This document shows positions 1-5,008 of a DNA stretch of 10,795 nucleotides, in pieces. Each line of letters starts with the position of its first letter. Position 1 is the stretch's first letter. Source of the stretch: an uncultured Demequina sp. (GTDB taxonomy: Bacteria; Actinomycetota; Actinomycetes; Actinomycetales; Demequinaceae); assembly GCA_937925595.1 (NCBI GenBank), contig CALALQ010000353.1, positions 1 to 10,795 on the forward strand, written 5' to 3'. Below the pieces are notes generated by a model, which saw nothing but the letters and a program-made list of their open reading frames with translations, made no database searches and was not told where the DNA came from. A program made the translations under genes and the position numbers.

Positions 1-89
1 CGGTGGCGAGCGGCGCGACCGCGGACAGGACCGCGAGGACGACGAGGAGGCCGGGGGGTGATCGCCGAAGCGCGTGCAGGTGACGTCAT
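1..89 (-). CDS. Probable 5' end of a divergent MFS (Bcr/CflA-like) efflux transporter, apparent frameshift
   Basis: On the minus strand an ATG at 89-87 opens a hydrophilic start (MTSPARASAITP). The frame then turns into an Arg/Pro-rich string with no membrane character. The adjacent frame over the same DNA reads GLLVVLAVLSAVAPLAT, which strongly resembles the first transmembrane helix of Bcr/CflA-type drug-resistance MFS proteins, where an ATDMYLPA-like motif usually follows. Removing one base from the six-G run at 53-58 would join the ATG to this helix in a single frame. The helix frame as given has only a CTG as a possible start. The gene is divergent from a marR repressor, a common efflux-pump arrangement. 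Only the extreme N-terminus is in the window, so the family call is inference. The break could be a real frameshift, a slippable tract or a sequence error. Confidence 0.4.
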   Translation of the reverse strand, partial: MTSPARASAITPRPPRRPRGPVRGRAARH

Positions 90-102
90 TGAATACCTAG
101 CA

Positions 103-114
103 ATAGTTAACTAT
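103..114. promoter_or_regulatory. Candidate MarR operator: perfect 12-bp palindrome
   Basis: ATAGTTAACTAT is a perfect palindrome in the 51-bp gap between the divergent efflux-gene start (89) and marR (141). It is AT-rich in otherwise very GC-rich DNA. It covers the region where the -35 element of the marR promoter would lie. MarR-family proteins bind AT-rich palindromes of this kind, so autorepression together with control of the divergent pump is likely. No binding evidence is available. Confidence 0.6.
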
Positions 115-127
115 CAGAGGTCAAGTG

Positions 128-133
128 TACCGT
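128..133 (+). promoter_or_regulatory. Candidate -10 element for a leaderless marR transcript
   Basis: TACCGT fits the actinobacterial TANNNT -10 pattern and ends seven bases before the marR ATG at 141. No Shine-Dalgarno-like sequence lies at a usable distance from that ATG. A transcript starting on or next to the A of the ATG (leaderless) is therefore the simplest reading. The hexamer is short and could match by chance. Confidence 0.35.
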
Positions 134-140
134 TGCCGAT

Positions 141-569
141 ATGAGCGACACCGTCTCCTTCGACATCGCCGACCGGATCCTCGCGATCGCCCGCCAGATC
201 CGGCATGCGGATGCCGATGCGAACCCGCCCATCACGAGCCTCGAGAGCTCGGTCATGCGCTACATCGACCGCAACCCCGGCGCGAGCGCGAAGGCCGCCG
301 CCGAAGCGTCGCTGCTCACGTCCAGCAACTTCAGTCGCGCCCTCCGGAGCCTGGAGACGAAGGGGTTCATCCGCCGCGAGACCGACCCGACTGATGCGCG
401 CTCCATCCGCCTCTACCCCACCCGGAAGGCGGCGGACAACCTCGTCGCCCTCCACGAGCGCTGGGGAGCCCTCCTCGACGGCGCGCTGCCGGCATCCACG
501 GCCGCTCAGGTCGCCGACGCGCTCGCCGACCTCGAAGCGGCGCTCGCCGCCCGCGCAGGCAAGGCCTGA
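141..569 (+). CDS. MarR family winged-helix transcriptional regulator
   Basis: The 142-aa product has the usual MarR length and layout. An N-terminal helix precedes a winged helix-turn-helix at about residues 35-95. Recognition-helix residues TSSNFSRALRSLETKGFIRR are followed by the wing motif DPTDARSIRLYPT, in which the D-x-R is characteristic. A C-terminal Ala/Leu-rich helix serves for dimerisation. The protein should be a cytoplasmic dimer that represses its targets until a small aromatic or toxic ligand binds. The ATG at 141 is the only sensible start and has no ribosome binding site, which suggests leaderless translation. A 12-bp palindrome upstream and a divergent putative efflux pump suggest it controls that pump and itself. 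Its codons are far more GC-biased at third positions than those of the following genes, so it probably does not belong to the catabolic locus. Confidence 0.88.
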   Translation: MSDTVSFDIADRILAIARQIRHADADANPPITSLESSVMRYIDRNPGASAKAAAEASLLTSSNFSRALRSLETKGFIRRETDPTDARSIRLYPTRKAADNLVALHERWGALLDGALPASTAAQVADALADLEAALAARAGKA

Positions 570-588
570 ATCAGCGTCCCGCGGCCTT
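561..588. terminator. Weak candidate terminator between convergent marR and gntR
   Basis: AAGGCC (561-566) and GGCCTT (583-588) form a 6-bp stem around a 16-base loop. They span the marR stop and the gap before the gntR stop. The position between two convergent genes is right for a bidirectional terminator. The stem is short, the loop is long and there is no real T-run, so the call is weak. Confidence 0.22.
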
Positions 589-1320
589 CTACTGCTTCGC
601 CCCGGCTCGAGCCTCGAGCGCTTGCCTCAACTCTTCTCGACCGCGCCCGACATGCTCGCGCATGGCAGCTTCTGCAGCCTCGACGTCACCCGCGGTCAGG
701 CATTCCATGACGCGTTGATGCTCGGCAAGTGAGCGGCTCATCCGGCCATGCGACGCGCTGACGACGAGGGACAGGTATTCCCGGTGAAGTGCTTGAGTGA
801 GGATCCGGTAATGCTCGTTCAAGGCGGGGTTCTGCGTGGCCTGCATGATCGTGGCGTGGAACGCCTCGTCGAGCGCTACGTATGTGCGGGCGTTACCTGA
901 CTCCGCGGCGTCTTGCATGGTTTGCAGCAGTGTTTGCAGTTTGGTCAGTACAGGCTCGGTCGCGCGTTCGGCGAGCAGTCGCGCCGCCTGCACTTCGAGT
1001 GCTTCTCGTACTTCCAGCTGCGCGACGACTTCTGCTGTCGACAGTTCCGTGACAAATGTTCCCACCTGTGGCACGACACGGACCATGCCCCTCCGGCTGA
1101 GTTCAATGAGGGCTTCGCGAACCGGCATCCTGCTGACGCCGAACGTTTTCGCAAGCCGCCCTTCTGAGAGCTTGTCGCCGGGAGCAAGCGTGCCGAGCAT
1201 GATTTCGTCGACGAGCGTGTCGAGAACTCGGGCCTTAAGGGTTTGCCGATCGTCGCTGGTATGTAGCTCAAGGGTGGCGTTCACGGGGATATCGCTGCTT
1301 GCTTCGCTCTTCTCGGCCAC
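589..1320 (-). CDS. GntR family (FadR/FCD subfamily) transcriptional regulator
   Basis: The N-terminal winged helix carries the classic GntR sequence LAKTFGVSRMPVREALIELS, followed by a wing ending GTFV. The C-terminal half is an all-helical FCD ligand-binding domain. Its likely metal ligands are visible as Asp151 and His155 (LDEAFH), His201 (AEHQRVM) and His223 (MREHV), numbered from the GTG at 1320. FCD regulators bind metal plus small organic acids and usually control adjacent sugar-acid or aromatic-acid catabolism. This gene is divergent from the TRAP/catabolic operon, so it is the obvious local regulator. I chose the GTG at 1320 (243 aa) because a TACACT -10-like hexamer ends six bases upstream and neither start has a ribosome binding site. 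A GTG at 1344 would give 251 aa. Effector and sign of control are unknown. Confidence 0.87.
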   Translation of the reverse strand: MAEKSEASSDIPVNATLELHTSDDRQTLKARVLDTLVDEIMLGTLAPGDKLSEGRLAKTFGVSRMPVREALIELSRRGMVRVVPQVGTFVTELSTAEVVAQLEVREALEVQAARLLAERATEPVLTKLQTLLQTMQDAAESGNARTYVALDEAFHATIMQATQNPALNEHYRILTQALHREYLSLVVSASHGRMSRSLAEHQRVMECLTAGDVEAAEAAMREHVGRGREELRQALEARAGAKQ

Positions 1321-1326
1321 CGATCT

Positions 1327-1332
1327 AGTGTA
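1327..1332 (-). promoter_or_regulatory. Candidate -10 element for a leaderless gntR transcript
   Basis: On the minus strand this reads TACACT, a TANNNT hexamer, followed by six bases and the GTG at 1320. That is the spacing expected when transcription starts at the first base of the start codon. No Shine-Dalgarno sequence precedes the GTG at 1320 or the one at 1344. This is an inference from one short motif. Confidence 0.35.
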
Positions 1333-1386
1333 ACGGAGTTGCACAAATGCCAGGTCATACGGGACTTGTTCGACGATGGTGCCAAA

Positions 1387-1406
1387 TCTTTGTGCGAGGA
1401 CAAAGA
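1387..1406. promoter_or_regulatory. Candidate operator: 7-bp inverted repeat in the gntR/dctP divergent region
   Basis: The arms TCTTTGT (1387-1393) and ACAAAGA (1400-1406) are perfectly complementary around the six-base spacer GCGAGG. The repeat lies in the 180-bp gap between the divergent gntR and dctP starts. Its symmetry and position suit an operator for a dimeric regulator, most simply the neighbouring GntR protein. The spacer is longer than in many GntR sites, so the assignment is tentative. Confidence 0.35.
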
Positions 1407-1418
1407 ACTCGTTGCCAA

Positions 1419-1448
1419 CCTACCTACTGGTATGGTAGTTATGGTAGG
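1419..1448 (+). promoter_or_regulatory. Promoter/operator-like cluster upstream of dctP, sharing a motif with the 4413 site
   Basis: This AT-richer stretch begins CCTACC and ends GGTAGG, a 6-bp inverted pair, and contains TATGGT twice (1431 and 1440). The 10-mer GTATGGTAGT at 1430-1439 recurs at 4417-4426 upstream of the second gene group, followed by ATGG in both places. TATGGT also fits a TANNNT -10 element, and TTGCCA at 1412-1417 could serve as a -35. The motif may be a shared promoter core, a GntR operator or both. Only two copies were noticed, one at the head of each transcriptional group. Confidence 0.45.
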
Positions 1449-1500
1449 CCGGAGTGGCAAAGAGCAAGAGTTCCATTAATGAGGATGGAGTGGCCTATTC

Positions 1501-2541
1501 ATGCGTCACAGCAGCAGGCAGGTAATGCGAGCGGTTCGTCTGCTCGGTATGGCGGCGGCAGCCGCCCTCGTATTCACGTCGTGTTCGGCCCAGCCGGAGA
1601 CGGGCACGCCCGGAGGTGACTCGGAAGTGAAGTCGGTCACGTTGCGTGCGGTCACCGCGTGGGATTCCTCAAACGCGGGCCATTACGAGCCCTTCATGAA
1701 GTTCGTCGAGGCGCTCGAGGCGGATGAGGACAGTGGGATCTCGATCGAAGTTGTGGGTGGTCCGGAGACGATGGCTCCGACCGAGCTTGCCGAGAATCTC
1801 GCAAACGGCACGATCGACATCGCCCTCAACACGGCCAGTTACTACTCGAACACGCTGCCCGAGTCCCTGGTGATCAGCCTCACAAACCTCAGTCCGGAAG
1901 TATGGCGCGAGAAGGGCCTTTACGACGAGGTCAACGAGTGGCACGTTGACAAGCTCAACCAGCGGCTTCTGGGGCGACTGGCGTGGGGCCAGCGCTATGC
2001 GCTCTACCTGAAGGAACCTGTGCGATCGGTTGCGGACTTCGAGGGTCTTCGAGTTCGCGGCGTTGCGGTCTACTACGGGCTATTGAACCAGCTCGGCGCA
2101 GAGATGGTGGACATGCCTCCGGGTGACATCTACAACGCAATCGAGCGTGGAACGGTCGACGGTACCGCCTGGCCGGAACCGGGCGTTATGGACCTGTCGC
2201 TCCAGGAGGTTGTCGGCGCGGTTATGCTGCCCAACTTCTATAGCAATGGTCTCGGCTTGTACATCAACGAGGATGCGTGGAAGAAGCTGGCCCCGTCGCA
2301 GCAGGAGGCGATTCAGCGCGCGGTCGAGGTCGCAGAGAAGTTCGGCCCGGAGTTCGCGGAGGAGCTGCGAACGAAGGAGCGCAAGGTTCTTGACGAGTCC
2401 GGCGTCGAGATTGTCGAGCTCGCCGGGGCAGAGGCCGACGCCTACCTCGACAAGGCGCTCCGCGGGGCCGTCGACGTCCTCGTCAACATGGGCGTCGACC
2501 AGGCGCGCGCGAAGCAGCTAATCGACCAGTTTAACGACTGA
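1501..2541 (+). CDS. dctP: TRAP transporter solute-binding lipoprotein, DctP family
   Basis: This is the 346-aa extracytoplasmic receptor of a TRAP transporter, which captures an organic acid and delivers it to the DctQM permease. Residues 1-28 are a lipoprotein signal: Arg-rich start, Ala-rich core and the lipobox-like VFTSC with Cys28. This would anchor the receptor to the membrane of a cell without a periplasm. DctP hallmarks follow: KEPVRSVADFEGLRVRG (ending at 187, with Arg184/Arg186 in the position of the carboxylate-binding arginine) and the segment at 214-228 containing ERGTVDG and the WPEPG turn. GGAG at 1487-1490 lies ten bases before the ATG. It is first in the operon, with dctQ 40 bp downstream. 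The symbol denotes the family; C4-dicarboxylate specificity is not implied. Given the neighbours, an aromatic, heteroaromatic or other carboxylate is more likely. Confidence 0.92.
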   Translation: MRHSSRQVMRAVRLLGMAAAAALVFTSCSAQPETGTPGGDSEVKSVTLRAVTAWDSSNAGHYEPFMKFVEALEADEDSGISIEVVGGPETMAPTELAENLANGTIDIALNTASYYSNTLPESLVISLTNLSPEVWREKGLYDEVNEWHVDKLNQRLLGRLAWGQRYALYLKEPVRSVADFEGLRVRGVAVYYGLLNQLGAEMVDMPPGDIYNAIERGTVDGTAWPEPGVMDLSLQEVVGAVMLPNFYSNGLGLYINEDAWKKLAPSQQEAIQRAVEVAEKFGPEFAEELRTKERKVLDESGVEIVELAGAEADAYLDKALRGAVDVLVNMGVDQARAKQLIDQFND

Positions 2542-2581
2542 TGGTCGTTGCCGAGTCCCGACACTCCAAGGAGACTGCCTC

Positions 2582-3088
2582 ATGAAACGGATCGACAGAG
2601 CAATCTCGCGGATGGAGGTGTTCTTCGCGGCGGTGTCGGGGCTCGGTTTGGCTGCGATCGTCCTCCTCATCACGGTGGACGTGGTCGGGCGTTCCCTGCA
2701 GATGGTCTCACTGCCGTGGACGGTTGAGTTCTCTCAGTACTGGCTCATCGCCGGAACCTTCCTGTCCGCAGGATGGATCTATCGAGAGGGGGGGCTCGCG
2801 CGAATCTCCATCATCGATGAGATGAAGCGGTTCCGCCGAGGCCTGATGATCATCGCTTCCGTGCTGACGATCGGTGCAGCCCTATTCGGCCTCGTCTTCA
2901 TGAGTGAGATCGTGTGGGTTCAACTTGAGCGGGCGACGTCTGTGGGCACATACGTTCGCGTGCCGCGGTGGCTCGTCTTGAGCCCCGTTGTCATCGGCTT
3001 TGCACTGTTGGTTTACGAAGCCTGCCGACGACTCGTGGCACAGCCCCAACCGATCCTCCCGATCGCCGGCCAGGAAGGTGAGGCTTGA
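2582..3088 (+). CDS. dctQ: TRAP transporter small permease subunit, DctQ family
   Basis: The 168-aa protein has four hydrophobic segments at about residues 12-34, 46-67, 83-108 and 120-143, the standard DctQ topology. The second helix carries the family-typical WTVEFSQYWLIAGTF stretch, with acidic Glu and aromatic residues near its start. DctQ partners DctM in the membrane and is needed for sodium-driven uptake from the DctP receptor. AAGGAGA at 2568-2574, seven bases before the ATG, supports the start. The gene lies between dctP and dctM and its stop is within three bases of the dctM ATG, so co-expression in equal amounts is expected. Nothing looks broken. Confidence 0.9.
   Translation: MKRIDRAISRMEVFFAAVSGLGLAAIVLLITVDVVGRSLQMVSLPWTVEFSQYWLIAGTFLSAGWIYREGGLARISIIDEMKRFRRGLMIIASVLTIGAALFGLVFMSEIVWVQLERATSVGTYVRVPRWLVLSPVVIGFALLVYEACRRLVAQPQPILPIAGQEGEA
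3078..3083 (+). promoter_or_regulatory. Ribosome binding site that favours the dctM ATG
   Basis: GTGAGG lies inside the end of dctQ, seven bases before the ATG at 3091. An in-frame TTG at 3085 overlaps the dctQ stop and could use AGGAAGG (3072-3078) instead. The ATG is preferred because of its codon and spacing. Confidence 0.4.
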
Positions 3089-3090
3089 GC

Positions 3091-4404
3091 ATGTGGGCAA
3101 TCGCTCTAATTCTGACCATTCTCGCCATCATCTGCATCCTGCTACTCGGCGTGCCGGTTGCGCTTGGATTTCTGGCGTTGAACGCAATCCTCTCGCTCGT
3201 CTTCATCGGCTATCCGGCCGGCGGCCTGCAGGTCGTTGGCAGCATCGAAAGCTCGCTCGGCAACTTCAACCTGCTTCCCATCCCGCTCTTTGTGCTCATG
3301 GGAGAGCTACTCTTCCGTGCGGGCGTCGCGACGCGGGCTCTTAACGGCATCGCGCTGTGGCTGGGGCGACTTCCCGGCAAGCTGGCGCTGGTAAATGTCG
3401 GAACGGGAACCATGTTCGCGATGTTCAGTGGATCGGCAGTCGCGACGACGTCGACGGTCGGGAAAATGGTCCTCCCCGACATGGTGCGCCAGGGCTACAA
3501 CAGGCAGTTTGCGATGAGTTCAGTGCTTGCGGCGGGCGGCCTGGCAGCCATCATCCCCCCAAGCTCTCTTGCTGTTCTCGTCGGCACTATCGGGGGGATC
3601 TCCGTGGGCGGGATGCTTCTGGGAGGACTCATCCCCGGGCTGCTCATCGCCGCCATCGCCGCGGGCTACATCATCGTGCGGTCGATGATCAACACGTCAC
3701 TGGTGCCGACCGCGGTCGACACCTCCTCGGTCGACTGGGCTCAGCGGTGGCGAGCCCTATTCCGTGACATTCTGCCGCTCGCAGCCATCATGTTGCTCGT
3801 CCTGGGATTGATCCTCACCGGCGTGGCGACGCCCACGGAGGCGGCAGCCCTGGGCACGGCTGGATCCTTCCTCATGGCGGTGACGCTCGGAAACCTGCGG
3901 GCAAAAGAAGTCCTGGCGAGCCTCATGAGCACCGTGAAGGTCGCGTGCGGCATTCTTCTCATCATTGCCGGGGCAGCGGCCTATTCTCAGATGCTCGCGT
4001 ACTCAGGTTCGATCTCCGGACTGATCTCGTTTACCACGAGTCTCGACGTCGCACCCATTCTCATCGTGATCCTGATGCTGTTCGTCGTCTTTCTGATGGG
4101 GTCGCCGCTGGAACCTGTCTCGATCATGCTCATCACCCTCCCGGCGTTCATGCCAATCGTGATGGGGCTGGACTTCAATCCGATCTGGTTCGGCGTGATG
4201 TTCCTGATCATGATCGATGTCGGAAACCTGACCCCCCCGCTGGGACTGCAGCTGTTCGCTTTGAGTTCGGCGGCCGGCCCAGGGGTGACGTTCTGGGCTA
4301 TCGTGCGAGCTGCATGGCCGATCATCGCGATCGAAGTGGTTGCGATCGCTCTCATGCTGGCGTTCCCCGGCATAGTGACCTTTCTCCCAGACCTTCTTCG
4401 CTGA
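3091..4404 (+). CDS. dctM: TRAP transporter large permease subunit, DctM family
   Basis: This is the large membrane subunit that carries out sodium-coupled transport. The 437-aa product is almost entirely hydrophobic, with roughly a dozen transmembrane segments. It has the conserved DctM landmarks: IPLFVLMGELLFRAG near residue 70, the FSGSAVATTSTVG loop, AAIIPPSSLAVLVG in the first half, and in the second half LEPVSIMLITLPAF and NLTPPLGLQLF. The two halves resemble the inverted repeat seen in DctM structures. I chose the ATG at 3091 over a TTG at 3085. It ends the transporter block. The next gene is 61 bp away with a candidate promoter between, so transport and catabolic genes may be partly independently expressed. 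Confidence 0.92.
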   Translation: MWAIALILTILAIICILLLGVPVALGFLALNAILSLVFIGYPAGGLQVVGSIESSLGNFNLLPIPLFVLMGELLFRAGVATRALNGIALWLGRLPGKLALVNVGTGTMFAMFSGSAVATTSTVGKMVLPDMVRQGYNRQFAMSSVLAAGGLAAIIPPSSLAVLVGTIGGISVGGMLLGGLIPGLLIAAIAAGYIIVRSMINTSLVPTAVDTSSVDWAQRWRALFRDILPLAAIMLLVLGLILTGVATPTEAAALGTAGSFLMAVTLGNLRAKEVLASLMSTVKVACGILLIIAGAAAYSQMLAYSGSISGLISFTTSLDVAPILIVILMLFVVFLMGSPLEPVSIMLITLPAFMPIVMGLDFNPIWFGVMFLIMIDVGNLTPPLGLQLFALSSAAGPGVTFWAIVRAAWPIIAIEVVAIALMLAFPGIVTFLPDLLR

Positions 4405-4412
4405 GAACTCAA

Positions 4413-4430
4413 CCTAGTATGGTAGTATGG
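4413..4430 (+). promoter_or_regulatory. Second copy of the promoter/operator-like motif, before the catabolic genes
   Basis: CC is followed by TAGTATGG twice in direct tandem (4415-4422 and 4423-4430). The internal 10-mer GTATGGTAGT (4417-4426) is identical to 1430-1439 upstream of dctP. Possible -10 hexamers TAGTAT and TATGGT lie inside. It sits just after the dctM stop, 36 bases before the PEBP gene start, so an internal promoter regulated together with the transporter promoter is plausible. Confidence 0.42.
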
Positions 4431-4453
4431 CGGGCGTATGCGCGCGCGCAGAC

Positions 4454-4460
4454 AAGGAGA
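4454..4460 (+). promoter_or_regulatory. Ribosome binding site fixing the PEBP gene start
   Basis: AAGGAGA ends five bases before the ATG at 4466. An in-frame ATG at 4427 would lie inside the repeated promoter-like motif and has no ribosome binding site, so the downstream ATG is the likely start. Confidence 0.6.
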
Positions 4461-4465
4461 CACTG

Positions 4466-5008
4466 ATGACTCACAATGACGACCCGTACGCCGGTATCAC
4501 CCCCGCGGGGACCATGACCCTGACGAGCTCGGATATTCGCGACGGCTACGAGAAGCCCGTCGTATTTCGGGACCCGGAGATCGGTGGAGAGCAACTCTCG
4601 CCCCAGCTTTCTTGGAGTGGCGCCCCCGCAGAAACGAAAAGCTTCGCCATCACCTGCTTCGACCCCGATGCGCCGACGGGTCAAGGTTTCATGCACTGGG
4701 CCGTGGCCAACATTCCGCTGGATGTCACTTCGCTCGAGCGCGGGCAGGGCACCGATCCGGCGCTGATGCCGGCCGGATGCCTCACGCTTCCAAACGATCT
4801 CCGAATTCGTGGGTACGTCGGCGCGAACCCGCCGGCTGGTTCCGGCCGGCACAGGTATGTGTTCGTCGTGCACGCCGTCGACGTCGAGCGCCTGGATATC
4901 GAGGCCGATCTGACGCCTGTCGTCCTCGGGTTCAATCTCCACTTCCACACTCTCGCTCGCGGGGTCCTGTCCACCTGGGTGGACGCCCTTCCCGGGGGTG
5001 TCGAATGA
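4466..5008 (+). CDS. PEBP family protein (YbhB/YbcL, Raf kinase inhibitor-like)
   Basis: The 180-aa protein has the phosphatidylethanolamine-binding-protein fold signatures: DPDAPTG at residues 66-72, HW at 77-78, and the ligand-pocket strand GANPPAG (119-125) with RHRYVF (128-133). The first part (TLTSSDIRDG...) matches the bacterial YbhB/YbcL pattern. There is no signal peptide, so it should be cytoplasmic. PEBP proteins bind phosphate- or carboxylate-bearing ligands in a conserved anion pocket; the roles of bacterial members are mostly undefined. Here it opens the catabolic gene group and overlaps the monooxygenase by four bases (ATGA at 5005-5008), so it is translationally coupled to it. 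A role with the pathway substrate or an unstable intermediate is possible but unproven. The spacing between Gly119 and Pro122 differs slightly from the usual GPxPP form. Confidence 0.88.
   Translation: MTHNDDPYAGITPAGTMTLTSSDIRDGYEKPVVFRDPEIGGEQLSPQLSWSGAPAETKSFAITCFDPDAPTGQGFMHWAVANIPLDVTSLERGQGTDPALMPAGCLTLPNDLRIRGYVGANPPAGSGRHRYVFVVHAVDVERLDIEADLTPVVLGFNLHFHTLARGVLSTWVDALPGGVE

Noticed and set aside
4439..4450. TGCGCGCGCGCA, a perfect palindrome and alternating purine-pyrimidine run just before the PEBP ribosome binding site
   Set aside because: Short GC repeats arise easily in DNA of this composition, and it has no loop to form a stable hairpin. There is no support for a regulatory role.
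4612..5004. Upstream extension of the monooxygenase reading frame
   Set aside because: The extension lies inside the PEBP gene, reads as low-complexity basic sequence, and the FAD motif is at the expected distance from the ATG at 5005.
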